Assembly (NCBI GenBank): GCA_949126835.1
Contig: OX421506.1
Location: 13,702,784-13,766,783, forward strand
Source: Anisus vortex
Lineage: Eukaryota > Mollusca > Gastropoda > Planorbidae
Direction: 5' to 3'
DNA length: 64,000 nt
In this document: piece after piece, positions 35,203 through 47,228 of the stretch
Layout: each line of letters begins with the position of its first letter
How positions within the stretch are numbered: the stretch's first letter is position 1
Notes under the pieces: model-generated
The model's database searches: none
What the model saw: the letters and a program-made list of their open reading frames with translations, nothing else
Told to the model about the DNA's origin: nothing
Program-made: the position numbers and the translations under genes

Positions 35203-35564
35203 TTAAGTAAATAGAAACATTACTGATTCTGATGATTCATTAGGTGCTCCAAGGCTGATGTCTGTAATTTGCACTCCTGCAACCATTCCTGGGCTATCTC
35301 TACCTTGGTCTCTGTCCGAGGATGTCGCCCGGCCACCTGTATCCTCATATCCATCCGCTTGCTCCATTTCCTGAATACCGGAAGTCTGGCCATGCTGGCT
35401 TTCATTGGCTAAGCTTGGCTGCTCAGCCGGGTCATTGCCTTCAGTTTGGTTGTAAGTGGTTACCAGTTTATTCTCCGCTGGCAATAGTTTTGTGGGACTG
35501 CGATTGCTTTTGGAAGCGCTAGTACTTTTCTCATCTTTTTTCAGTTTGCTACTTGCCACCGTAC
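35203..35564 (-). CDS. Gene 2 terminal exon (exon 9)
   Basis: The acceptor is AATTTGTTTAG| and the exon starts at 35564, where two bases complete the codon left by exon 8. It encodes about 120 residues starting TVASSKLKKDEKSTSASKS, polar and acidic, containing GNDPAEQPSLANESQHG, and ends with a TAA at 35205-35203. An AATAAA on the minus strand about 65 bp downstream (around 35138-35133) is a possible polyadenylation signal. The phase match with exon 8 supports the model. Confidence 0.65.
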
Positions 35565-38500
35565 CTAAACAAATTGAGAAAACAAAGCAAAAATATTTTC
35601 CATGTTCTAGCATTGTGTATTATTTCACTTAACTGTAACTTTTGATTCATAAACTAGTCAAACGTTTTACTGATTAAAACATTGCTAATAATTTAGAACA
35701 AACAGTTTAGTTTTGTAAAACATTTGCAGATTCTCATTTATAGCAATTGCTTTGATTAATTGGGTCTGTCTAGCTCTTAAAGACAAATATCTATTTTATC
35801 AATTTGGTCTGTCTAGCTCTTAAAGACAAATATCTATTTTATCAAACACCTTCGAGTTACTAAATATTGTACATGATTTTTTTTTTTTTTGCTCTTAGTT
35901 TAAATTGTGCATATTTTTAAGATCAGTTAGTTAAACAATAAAATTGAGAAAACGATTATAAAAGCGGTACAGTGTATGGTAGGTTAAATGCAATGAAAAA
36001 TAGTGAAGATATTCAAAAAAGTTTTTTGAAAATATTTTTTCTTTATTTTGATGGGTTAGCCATTTTAAAATAAATTGAGGTTAAAATGAACACAAATTCA
36101 ACATGGTACATTATATGTGATAAATTTTAATTGTTCTACTTACATTCATCACCTTCTAATTCTTCCATGGTTTCCTGTTTTGGATCAGAAGTCTGTTGTT
36201 GTGATTCCTGGAAGATAGAAAATGTTTTCATCACACAACAATTGTGTTATAGTAAAAAAAAGTTTCACTCATATTGTTTTCAAAGTTTTGATATAATGAA
36301 CTCAGACATCCATTAAGAACATGAACTGTTTTAAGTATTGTTTTTTTTAACAGGTAGACAAATAAATATATAAATATTTAATTGCAAATACATAGTTAAA
36401 ATGGCTATAGGCTTACTATATACAAGGCCATATAGCCCTACACAATCTCCAGAAATATCTGGTTATCAAATCCTTATAAATGTAAATTTTAAATAAAAAA
36501 ATTTTTTTTTAAATATTGTTAAAAGCTACTAAGTATAAATTCTTATCTTATATATTTATATACCAACCTGGCATGTGTTCTGGTCAATTGTTTTATCTGG
36601 AGGCCCTTTCACTGGTGAAGGGGAAGAACCTTTTCTGTCTGGGTAGGGAACAGTCGAGTAAGAACACTCATCGGCCAGTGCATGATCATCAGCATCTTCT
36701 GTTGTGCTGGTCACTTCTGGTGAGACTGGCATGCCCTCTTGTGGCGGATCATTCTTTGCAACCTCTGTTATGCCTAAAGGCTGGACAGAGGTTGAATCAG
36801 AAATGGCAGATTCTGTCGTTTCGACAGGTTGGTTTTTGGTGGTAGAATCAGAAGTTGCTACACTATCTTTGATCTCCAAAGGATGGACATAGCCTGGGTC
36901 CGAAATATCAGTATCTTCCTCTTCAGCTTAAATGACATGAAATAGTGTGAAAATATTCCAAATTGTATTCTTTATCTTGGGTTAGCCATTTTAAAATATT
37001 TTGAGGTTAAATTGAACACAAAGTCAACATGGTACATTGTATGTGATAAATTTTAATTGTTCTACTTACATTTATCACCTATTTCTTCCATGGTTTCCTG
37101 TTTTGGTTCCGAAGTCTGTTGTTGTGATTCCTGGAAGATAGAAAATAGACTACATATACAGTATTGTTGGGGGTGGGGTTGTCATCACACAACAATTGTG
37201 TTATAGTAAAAAAAAGTTTCACTCATATTGTTTTCAAAGTTTTGATATAATGAACTCACCCTTCCATTAAGAACATTAACTGTTTTAAGTATTGTTTTTT
37301 TTAACAGGTAGACAAATAAATATATAAATATTTAATTGCAAATACATAGTTAAAATGGCTATAGGGTTACTATATACAAGGCCATATAGCCCTACACAAT
37401 CTCCAGAAATATCTGGTTATCAAATCCTTATAAATGTAAATTTTAATTAAAAAAAATTTTTTTAAAATATTGTTAAAAGCTATTAAACATAAATTTTTAT
37501 CTTATATATCTATATTTATATACCAACCTGGCATGTGTTCTGGTCGATTGTTTTATCTGGAGGCCCTTTCACTGGTGAAGGGGAAGAACCTTTTCTGTCT
37601 GGGTAGGGAACAGTCGAGTAAGAACACTCATCGGCCAGTGCATGATCATCAGCATCTTCTGTTGTGCTGGTCACTTCTGGTGAGACTGGCATGCCCTCTT
37701 GTGGCGGATCATTCTTTGCAACCTCTGTTATGCCTAAAGGCTGGACAGAGGTTGAATCAGAAATGGCAGATTCTGTCGTTTCGACAGGTTGGTTTTTGGT
37801 GGTAGAATCAGAAGTTGCTACACTATCTTTGATCTCCAAAGGATGGACATAGCCTGGGTCCGAAATATCAGTATCTTCCTCTTCAGCTTAAATGACATGA
37901 AATAGTGTGAAAATATTCCAAATTGTATTCTTTATCTTGGGTTAGCCATTTTAAAATATTTTGAGGTTATATTGAACACAAAGTCAACATGGTACATTGT
38001 ATGTGATAAATTTTAATTGTTCTACTTACATTTATCACCTATTTCTTCCATGGTTTCCTGTTTTGGTTCCGAAGTCTGTTGTTGTGATTCCTGGAAGATA
38101 GAAAATAGACTACATATACAGTATTGTTGGGGGTGGGGTTGTCATCACACAACAATTGTGTTATAGTAAAAAAAAGTTTCACTCATATTGTTTTCAAAGT
38201 TTTGATATAATGAACTCACCCTTCCATTAAGAACATTAACTGTTTTAAGTATTGTTTTTTTTAACAGGTAGACAAATAAATATATAAATATTTAATTGCA
38301 AATACATAGTTAAAATGGCTATAGGGTTACTATATACAAGGCCATATAGCCCTACACAATCTCCAGAAATATCTGGTTATCAAATCCTTATAAATGTAAA
38401 TTTTAATTTAAAAAATTTTTTTTTAAATATTGTTAAAAGCTATTAAACATAAATTTTTATCTTATATATCTATATTTATATACCAACCTGGCATGTGTTC

Positions 38501-40113
38501 TGGTCGATTGTTTTATCTGGAGGCCCTTTCACTGGTGAAGGGGAAGAACCTTTTCTGTCTGGGTAGGGAACAGTCGAGTAAGAACACTCATCGGCCAGTG
38601 CATGATCATCAGCATCTTCTGTTGTGCTGGTCACTTCTGGTGAGACTGGCATGCCCTCTTGTGGCGGATCATTCTTTGCAACCTCTGTTATGCCTAAAGG
38701 CTGGACAGAGGTTGAATCAGAAATGGCAGATTCTGTCGTTTCGACAGGTTGGTTTTCGGTGGTAGAATCAGAAGTTGCTACACTATCTTTGATCTCCAAA
38801 GGATGGACATAGCCTGGGTCCAAAATATCAGTATCTTCCTCTTCAGCTTAAATGACATGAAAAAGTGAAAGTATTTAAAATTTTATTCTTTATCTTGGGT
38901 TAGCCATTTTAAAATATTTTGAGGTTAAATTGAACACAGTCAACATTATACATTGTATGTGATAAATTTTAATTGTTCTACTTACATTTATCACCTAATT
39001 CTTCCATGGTTTCCTGTTTTGTTTCAGAAGTATGTTGTTGTGATTCCTGGAAGATAGAAAATAGACTACATATATAGGGGCCTACAGTATTGTTGGGGGT
39101 GGGGTTTTCATCACACAACAATTGTGTTATAGTAAAAAAAAGTTTCACTCATATTGTTTTCAAAGTTTTGATATAATGAACTCAGACTTCCATTAAGAAC
39201 ATTAACTGTTTTAAGTATTGTTTTTTTTAACAGGTAGACAAATAAATTTATAAATATTTAATTGCAAATACATAGTTAAAATGGCTATAGGCTTACTATA
39301 TACAAGGCCATATAGCCCTACACAATCTCCAGAAATATCTGGTTATCAAATCCTTATAAATGTAAATTTTAAATAAAAAATTTTTTTTTTTAATATTGTT
39401 AAAAGCTACTAAATATAAATTCTTATCTTATATATTTATATACCAACCTGGCATGTGTTCTGGTCGATTGTTTTATCTGGAGGCCCTTTCACTGGTGAAG
39501 GGGAAGAACCTTTTCTGTCTGGGTAGGGAACAGTCGAGTATGAACACTCATCGGCCGGTGCATGATCATCAGCATCTTCTGTTGTGCTGGTCACTTCTGG
39601 TGAGACTGGCATGCCCTCTTGTGGCTGATCATTCTTTGCAACCTCTGTTATGCCTAAAGGCTGGACAGAGGTTGAATCAGAAATGGCAGATTCTGTCGTT
39701 TTGACAGGTTGGTTTTCGGTGGTAGAATCAGAAGTTGCTACACTATCTTTGATCTCCAAAGGATGGACATAGCCTGGGTCCGAAATATCAGTATCTTCCT
39801 CTTCAGCTGGTTGACTGACTGTTTCGCTGACCGTATCACCAGTTTCAGGAATTAGTGCTAAGGCCGTCACTTTTTCAACACTTTGACTTTGAAGACGTCT
39901 TCTATACCTGGCGTATATTTCTATAGCAATGAATATCAGGTATACAGACACGCGTATGGCATAATATAGGATCATTATACAAAAGGCCAGCCAGGCAGGA
40001 ATATGCTCTTCTGGACGTTTCGCTCGAACATTCAAGGCGTTCAGGTCATTTCCATTATCGTTGTTTTCATTCGCATCGTCGTCCTCATCTCTTCTTGCCA
40101 TTTTGTCAACCAT
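35203..40113 (-). CDS. Gene 2: repeat-rich single-pass membrane protein, nine exons
   Basis: Exons (minus strand): 40113-39448, 39046-38986, 38846-38488, 38090-38030, 37886-37528, 37130-37070, 36926-36568, 36207-36144, 35564-35203. All junctions are GT-AG and phases join without a break: 2352 nt, 783 residues and a stop. The N-terminus is acidic (RRDEDDDANENNDNGND). One membrane segment lies at about residues 39-66 (WLAFCIMILYYAIRVSVYLI and following), followed by basic RYRRR, so the tail may face the cytosol. The rest is four copies of a ~140-residue low-complexity unit rich in Ser, Thr, Pro, Asp and Glu, each made by a long exon and a 20-residue linker exon. No known domain. Three of the units come from recent 960-bp duplications. 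Transcript not proven. Confidence 0.7.
35755..35850. repeat. Tandem duplication of a ~45-bp unit, in gene 2 intron 8 flank
   Basis: Two adjacent copies of a unit with GGTCTGTCTAGCTCTTAAAG and ACAAATATCTATTTTATCAA. Confidence 0.9.
36144..36207 (-). CDS. Gene 2 exon 8 (linker, variant)
   Basis: 64 nt between TCTTCCAG| and |GTAAGT. Encodes ESQQQTSDPKQETMEELEGD and E. It has one codon more than the other linkers (LEGDE instead of LGDK or IGDK), which marks it as the ancestral or most diverged copy. Confidence 0.65.
36568..36926 (-). CDS. Gene 2 exon 7 (long repeat exon)
   Basis: 359 nt from acceptor ATTTAAG|CTGAAG to donor CCAG|GTTGGT. Its protein is identical to that of exon 5 over the ~107 residues compared. 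It encodes EEEDTDISDPGYVHPLEIKD and the Ser/Thr-rich stretch ending IDQNTCQ. Confidence 0.65.
37070..37130 (-). CDS. Gene 2 exon 6 (linker)
   Basis: 61 nt, TCTTCCAG| to |GTAAGT, encoding ESQQQTSEPKQETMEEIGDK; same as exon 4. Confidence 0.65.
37528..37886 (-). CDS. Gene 2 exon 5 (long repeat exon)
   Basis: 359 nt with the same acceptor and donor as exon 7 and the same predicted peptide. Enters in phase 1 and leaves in phase 0, so the exon pair can be added or lost without breaking the frame (420 nt per pair). Confidence 0.65.
38030..38090 (-). CDS. Gene 2 exon 4 (linker)
   Basis: 61 nt encoding ESQQQTSEPKQETMEEIGDK with intact splice signals. Confidence 0.65.
38488..38846 (-). CDS. Gene 2 exon 3 (long repeat exon)
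   Basis: 359 nt. Differs from exons 5 and 7 by DILDPGY for DISDPGY and TTENQ for TTKNQ; the TTENQ form is shared with exon 1. Confidence 0.65.
38986..39046 (-). CDS. Gene 2 exon 2 (linker)
   Basis: 61 nt encoding ESQQHTSETKQETMEELGDK, slightly diverged from the other linkers. Confidence 0.65.
39448..40113 (-). CDS. Gene 2 exon 1 with membrane segment and first repeat
   Basis: ATG at 40113-40111; a second in-frame ATG four codons later is an alternative. 666 nt, 222 codons, donor CCAG|GTTGGT, phase 0. Residues 1-38 are acidic, about 39-66 form a membrane segment and RYRRR follows. From SQPAEEEDTD onward the exon is homologous to the long repeat exons. At the exact point where those start, exon 1 has CAACCAG|CTGAAG, an AG in the same place as their acceptor. 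It differs from them at VKTTES, KNDQPQ and DHAPAD. Confidence 0.75.
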
Positions 40114-42460
40114 CTTTCCGGGTGTCTTGTCGCCAACTAATAAGCACTAGGTCTATAAGCACACAACAACAAAGAAATAGCTAGATTTGTTTCTTTAATT
40201 GATGCCTGTAAAGAATATTGTCGCTTACACAAAAAAAAAAACACAACACACTCTCATTTGATAACACACAAATTAGACAGTAATTGAAAGTAGATAAAGA
40301 AAAACGTTAAACAACTACAACGTTATATTCATCGTGCGGCAATCTTAGCCTTTAGTTAGACTTGTGCAGGAATATTTATGCCTTTTCTGTCTGGTAACCA
40401 TGCATCAAGCCAATGCTTGGGTAAAAGCTAGAGCTAAAAAAATGAATTAGGAAAGGCATATGTAGGCATGAGAGAGGCCATATAAGCACTAAAAAGTCTT
40501 TGGTACCCCTTCTCCCCCATTATATTAAGTAATATTTAAAGTAATAAAAAAAAAAAATATTTCTTGTAATGAAACAAAACTTACAGTAAGATGGAAATCA
40601 ATGTTGTTTTATTTATTTTTTTTAATTATTATTTTTTATGTTGTTTTATTATCCCTTCTTTTATATTTGACAAGTTTTTCTCCTACTTTTTTTTAAAAAC
40701 TGTAATATTTTTTTATGAGATTATTTTAAATTGTATGTTAAATTTAATTTTATCAACCATTGTCATTTGGGCCATATAACATGGTAAATTTCTGCTATAG
40801 AAAACTTGTTATGCCCCTTCCCTTGATTGCCCTAAGCTCGTGCCTATTTCGCTTAATCGGTAATCCAGCACCAAGTTACTTCAATTTCATTAAAAACATT
40901 TAACGTCCTTAACATTTAATTAAAATGTTTCGACTTTAGTGAAAAGTTTCTTTTCTTTCGAAGATTTGTGTAAATTGAGAAAGAGAAGAAGAAACTCATC
41001 CCACTTGACTTTGGATCACACACACACAGATCACGTAACTTGTTTCAATTACTGTGCTACCGTGAAAGTAACACAGACTTGAAACTAGAGACTAGCTAGC
41101 AGGAAAACGTCTTAATTGACACCAACAGTTAACACAACACGTTTAAAACTATCGACCGAGACATGCGTAATGTTCAATATATAAGGCACTAAAAAAATAT
41201 GCATGCCTTGTTTAAACAAATACCGGTAATCAAGTATTTAGATTTCAATTTTTATAAAACTGACAAAATCGAGACTATAGGTGTAGAAGTATCCCTCCAT
41301 TTACTGTACTTGTATCTGTTTCTTCAGGTGTCGTGTGAAATACGGTACTCGATTACTCGACGATTACATGTAAGCAAATGGCTCAGTGTTCATGTAAATA
41401 TGAACTTATCAAAATTATAAACTCAAGAAATAAAGCAATCAATTATGTTTTCAGAGTTGACTTTAAAAATACAATAAAAAAAAACAACAACAAACAAGAT
41501 GACATTAAGTATATTATATTTGGAACTGGCGCGACATTTTTTTTTATATTATTCTCGCGCGATTACAAGCTCACGTGACTACGACCTCGCTCGACGGTTA
41601 TTCAGCCAATGATATTATACGTCTTGTACTTTTAGCCATCACAAGTCTATGTCAAGGGAAACAACTTTCAAGCTACCCCACTGTAACCCCACAACTTTAG
41701 TGAAAGACTACCTCGAATACGGTATCGGTCAATGGCATAAACCACACACAGCAAGCCCAGGGTCGCTGTTACTCAGTGTAACTGTTACTGGAACCCAAAT
41801 ATAAGGAAACTCAGTCCACCATCGAGAATTCACAATATTGAGTTAGAATGTGAACACAAATAGAATAGAAATATTTCTCTTCATTGTGTCTCCCTCGGTT
41901 TTGATGATGTTTTTTTTTTAATTTTGTTCAATTCTTTTTCTAGTTTTCACCTACATTTTGCAAAAGGCTAACCAGACAATATTTTCTTTTTCTTCTTCAT
42001 TTTCTCTATTTCTTTGTTTCGTTATGAGAATGAACATTTTTATTATAACCAATGATAAACTAAGACGTGTTAGAATAATTTATATGTTTTTGTACTAAAG
42101 TGGATTTTTTTTTTTTTTTAATAAACAATACAGGATGAGCAGACTTGACTCCAGACCGTGACAGTGCTGTTGTGATCTGAGTATTGCTTGTCTGAATATG
42201 TAGGCATACTGCACACTGTGTGCCACACACTGTGTACAGACTAAATGTGTGGTGTAGACCAGCGTTGATTCAATATCAGGTTTGTATTGTGATAGTTTGC
42301 GTGTGATAAGGGAAATAACCAGTTTTAAAGGACAAGTGAGTTAGACCTGAGTAGGTTCCCTTTGACTTGGACTTGGGTATCGGCGCTATGTAGACTCGAA
42401 GATAAAACTTCTGACTTCTTATTGATGGATGAAACAGCATGAGACATTAACCGTTATCTG
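40114..42460. other. Upstream of gene 2, non-coding
   Basis: The first few hundred bases probably hold the gene 2 promoter and 5' UTR; no TATA or initiator called. The remainder is AT-rich with no gene. Short frames at 41199-41578 are AT-biased and unrecognised. Confidence 0.5.
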
Positions 42461-42464
42461 ATTT

Positions 42465-43075
42465 TTTAATAAGATTTCTGGATATTTTAGTGATAAAATT
42501 TCTTGAGATGTTAGTGATAAAATTTCTTGATATTTGAGTTATAACATTCCTTGATATTTTAGTGATAACATTTCTTGATATTTTAGTTATACAAATTTCT
42601 TGAGATCTTAGTGATAAAATTTCTTGAGATGTTAGTGATAAAATTTCTTGATATTTGAGTGATAACATTCCTTGATATTTGAGTGATAACATTCCTTGAT
42701 TATTTAGTGATAACATTTCTTGATATTTTAGTTATACAAATTTCTTGAGATCTTAGTGATACAATTTCTTGATATTTGAGATAACATTCCTTGATATTTT
42801 AGTGATAACATTTCTTGATATTTTAGTCATACAAATTTCTTGAGATCTTAGTGATAACATTTCTTGAGATGTTAGTGATAAAATTTCTTGATATTTGAGT
42901 GATAACATTTCTTGATGTTTTAGTGATGCATATTTCTTATTTAAGTGATACAAATTTCTTGATATTTTAGTGATAAGATTTCTCTATATTTTAGTTATAC
43001 ACATTTCTTGAGATCTTAGTGATAAAATTTCTTGAAATGTTATCAGTACAATTTCTTGATAATTTGATGCTCAGA
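42465..43075. repeat. ~23-24-bp minisatellite
   Basis: About 25 degenerate units close to TTCTTGATATTTTAGTGATA plus 3-4 bases. Short open frames through it (for example 42716-42447 minus) are repeat artefacts. Confidence 0.9.
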
Positions 43076-43079
43076 TTTC

Positions 43080-43490
43080 ATTATATGTGACTGATTTTTT
43101 TTTTTTTTGTCTTCCAATGTTCAGCCACTCAAGGAGCAATGATGTGCCAGTTATTAGAAATTTTAAAAGTCCGGAAGTCGAGAGTCGGCTGACTATGGAA
43201 ATTTCAACCCATTGAGCTGTAAATTGAACTTCGAAAATCATTAATGCCACCTCTATGTTTGTGTCCATCTCATTCATTCGTTTGTTAGTCAATGTTGAGT
43301 TTTGTACTAGTTGACAGACTACATTTAGTAAAATAGAAAACTTCAGTGTTAAAAAAAATACTCACTCTTTTACTTTTATTTATTTTAAATGTATATAAAA
43401 ATTGTGTTTTATGTAATACTGTTATGTGTTTATATACTAATATAGCTAACAAGCTAATACTTAATGCTAATGAAGTGTTTATTTTTTTAA
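43080..43490. other. Spacer between two satellites
   Basis: Starts with a poly-T run. The segment 43115-43230 is less AT-rich and may be an old repeat. No gene recognised. Confidence 0.5.
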
Positions 43491-44690
43491 TGCATAGGCC
43501 TACATTTGATTGTAATGGAACTTTAAGCTAGACACACTGAATTGCATACATTTGATTGTAATGGAGCTTAAGCTAGACACACTGAACTGCATACATTTGA
43601 TTGTAATTGAGCTTTAAGCTAGACACACTGAACTGCATACTTTTGATTGTAATTGAGCTTAAGCTAGACACACTGAACTGCATACATTTGATTGTAATTG
43701 AGCTTTAAGCTAGACACACTGAACTGCATACTTTTGATTGTAATTGAGCTTAAGCTAGACACACTGAACTGCATACATTTGATTGTAATTGAGCTTTAAG
43801 CTAGACACACTGAACTGCATACATTTGATTGTAATTGAGCTTTAAGCTAGACACTCTGAACTGCATACTTTTGATTGTAATTGAGCTTAAGCTAGACACA
43901 CTAAACTGCATACATTTGATTGTAATGAAGCTTTAAGCTAGACACACTGAATCTTAATTGCATACATTTGATTGTAATGGAGCTTAAGCTAGACACACTG
44001 AACTGCATACATTTGATTGTAATGGAGCTTTAAGCTAGACACACTGAACTGCATACATTTTTTTGTGATGGAGCTTTAAGCTAGACACACTGAACTGCAT
44101 ACATTTGATTGTAATGGAGCTTTAAGCTAGACACACTGAATTGCATACATTTGACTGTAATGGAGCTTTAAGCTAGACACACTGAATTGCATACATTTGA
44201 TTGTAATGGAGCTTTAAGCTAGACACACTGAATTGCATACATTTGATTGTAATGGAGCTTTAAGCTAGACACACTGAATCTGAATTGCATACATTTGATT
44301 GTAATGGAGCTTAAGCTAGACACACTGAACTGCATACATTTGATTGTAATGGAGCTTTAAGCTAGACACACTGAATTGCATACATTTGACTGTGATGGAG
44401 CTTTAAGCTAGACACACTGAATTGCATACATTTGATTGTAATGGAGCTTTAAGCTAGACACACTGAATTGCATACATTTGATTGTAATGGAGCTTTAAGC
44501 TAGACACACTGAATTGCATACATTTGATTGTAATGGAGCTTTAAGCTAGACACACTGAATTGCATACATTTTTTTGTGATGGAGCTTTAAGCTAGACACA
44601 CTGAATTGCATACATTTGTTGTAATGGAACTTTAAGCTAGACAAACTGAATTACATACATTTGATTGTAATGCAGATTTAAGATAGGCAC
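43491..44690. repeat. 46-bp satellite, about 26 copies
   Basis: Unit: ACATTTGATTGTAATGGAGC, then TTTAAGCTAGACACACTGAA, then TTGCAT. Some units lack one T (GAGCTTAAGC) and are 45 bp. In the left half these alternate regularly with 46-bp units, so a two-unit higher-order period is present there. Confidence 0.95.
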
Positions 44691-44699
44691 ACTTTAAGA

Positions 44700-45270
44700 C
44701 TAAATGTCACAAACATTGGACTTAACCATCCCGACCATAAGGTAGCAGGTAGAAAGATGAGCAGTCGCTTAGGGTGTTCAAGCTCAGGTTCAATAACCTA
44801 ATCTAAGAAAGTTATATGCCTGGTTGTTAGTCATATTCCCCGACATGGTATTAGTATATTCAGGATATCACAGATATGATTATTGAGTTATACTGTTATA
44901 CTCATTCCAATATCTGGGTTTCGAAGAGAGTCCCACTAATATTAATATCGTCACTATCACCCTTTTTCCTTGGCATGGCACACTTAACCAGCATATAATA
45001 CTATGTACACAACAAACCATGTAACTCTAAATCAAGTACCGATACAAGAAACAACACCTAAAGCAATACAATCAATAATAACAGTATTACACACTTTACA
45101 ATAAGTACAACACATATGTTTTTAAGTAAATCAAGACACACATTTTAATACGCACCAACACTTATACTTATAGAGTAACACACAACACGAAATACAGACA
45201 CGTGTTTATAAACTACTGAATGTGGATTCTCTTTTGATGCGGCTCTTATTTTAATGGAAAATAATATTGA
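44700..45270. other. Non-coding spacer
   Basis: No coding feature or recognised repeat. Confidence 0.6.
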
Positions 45271-46122
45271 CACCGGTACCACTGATCTATAAAAAGACTG
45301 GATAAGGCGTGGAAGTGACATTTTTTAGGAAATTTCCGACATTTTGTTTCAACTGCACTGATCAATATATACAATTACCGTGAGTTTGTTTATTTATTTA
45401 GATGTTTGTTTCTGCTCTACAGTCTCCTAAGGCCGTTTAACTAATCGGGTTAAAAGTTAAATGTATAAATTGGAAACGTCCTCCAAAATAAAGTTTTATT
45501 TTTTCAACAATATTGCTTAATTCGTTAATTTATTTGTTAAAATCATTGGCTCCATAGTCTCGAAAGACGATTAGATTTGCGCTCCCGTGATTTGGCCAGC
45601 CCTGCAAAATTGACTGTGTCTGTGGAGACCTATCCTTGTTAAAATAAACTTAGACCTATTACTAATCACCGTATGTTAAGGTTATACAATGCGCGCAGTT
45701 TCCAAATGATGTTCATTTGAAATGCGTTCAAATTGTGTGTGTTTCGGGACCGGGTTTTCCCGTACTGCGAAATATTGCTGTATACTTTTTTTATTATTAA
45801 CTTTTTTAATCTTTTGGTATTTGTTTTCTTTTGATCGTATTATTGTTAGTTTTATATTATTAATTAGAACTGGGAAGTTTGACAGCAACAATTCATATGC
45901 AAATTGTGTAAAATGGCTACAACATAGATTCCGTTCCGATCTATTTATAGATCAGCGGCGCAGTAGCCTAAGTTTTAGACACAATTTTGTTTATATCTGT
46001 AAGTGCAGTGGAAATTGTTAGTTTTTCCTTTCTTCTATAGATCAGTGCATTTCTTCACATTTCTCAAACCGATTCATTAAGAAGGCGCAATCCAGTCTTT
46101 TTATAGATCAGTGCACCGGTAC
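45271..46122 (-). mobile_element. MITE with 9-bp target duplication (copy 2, intact ends)
   Basis: Element 45280-46113 has terminal inverted repeats CACTGATCTATAAAAAGACT followed by GGAT at both ends, and perfect 9-bp flanking repeats CACCGGTAC (45271-45279 and 46114-46122). It is the inverse complement of the copy at 22932-23667, with an extra segment at about 45535-45645 (containing TCTCGAAAGACGATTAGATT) that copy 1 lacks. No transposase. Confidence 0.93.
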
Positions 46123-47228
46123 ACATGGATGCGTAGTGACAATGAATATACTTTATGAAAAACAATGATAAATATGAAACTTTGTAAATTCTTTAATTTT
46201 CTTTTCGTGAACAGATTGAACAAATCCCTGAACTGCTAATTTTATAGTGGCATGCAAAGCAAGTGAAATATCAGTGCAATCAAGTAGCTTATTAAAAAGT
46301 TATTATCAACTTAGACACTTTCCCCTCTCATAAGTTCTGAGTAAAACATCCTCTATTGAGGCATGGAAAGTCTGCAGTGTCACCTACAATACATACTCTC
46401 CATCAGATGAGGAAAGTGCATAAATCACTTCAATACATTGCTAAAAACCCTTAAAATATCAGAACAATATAACACAGCAACAAATTACTTATGGGAAAAT
46501 AATACATTTTATAAAATTTAAAAGAAATGTTACCAAATATTATTGGTACCGGTACCGTGGTGTCACGAGGTCAATACTTAGGTCATATATCAAATCACCA
46601 TCCCTTCTCCACCTCATCTACTCACCAAGACTGTGTTACTCATGACTCTTGCCTTTTAGCCTCCAACGCGTTTTTCCTCGTGGTGTCTTAGAATGTCATT
46701 TCTAAATTCAATATTTGAATCTTTGTTACAGTAACATCTAAGCTACAATGTTGTCTAGCGTGGAGGGGCCATTATCTCATGAAAATAATTGAGAACTCAA
46801 TCTCGTAACCACGTCACAGGTCTGGTCCAAAGAAGCAAATTAAACATCAATCAGGATGGATTCTAGGGTGATGTCAATGGCATAGAACTGTACCATCCTG
46901 GAGTCCCAAAGGACTGCTGTGTTTTTATTTGCTTTTGTTTGGAAAGGCAGAAAAAAACATTTCTGACCTTCTGAGTGGGAGTATATGACAACGAAAGAAA
47001 AAAAAGGGGGGGGGTCTTTAAATCTGCATTAATCGTGTGGCGAGCACTTATAGACAGTACTTTAATATCATTCTGATCAGAATTAAAGAACACGACTTTA
47101 GTTTGTTAATATGCGAATGGTAAGATTTAATTGTGAAATAGTTAGCTCTATCAGTGTTTACATTTTAAATGGGTCCGTGAATTCGACAGATATTTAAATT
47201 CTGTTGTATTATTCTCTGTTCTCATTGT
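46123..47228. other. Downstream of the innexin gene
   Basis: Includes the probable innexin 3' UTR next to 47229. ATTAAA on the minus strand at about 47131-47126 is a possible polyadenylation signal. Otherwise non-coding; the minus-strand frame at 47093-46863 has no recognised domain. Confidence 0.45.

Larger units (their letters stand above)
36345..39270. repeat. 960-bp direct duplications carrying gene 2 exon pairs
   Basis: Equivalent positions recur exactly 960 bp apart: long-exon ends at 36568, 37528, 38488 and, within exon 1, 39448. Exons and introns are both conserved, including TAACAGGTAGACAAATAAAT and CCCTACACAATCTCCAGAAA. The two middle units are almost identical. Small differences are concentrated in the homopolymer tract just below each long exon and in the linker flanks. 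An assembly collapse or expansion cannot be excluded from sequence alone. Confidence 0.9.

Noticed and set aside
36516..39704. Plus-strand frames of 102-111 codons, repeated four times
   Set aside because: They lie antisense to the gene 2 long exons and owe their repetition to the 960-bp duplications; no splice or start context.
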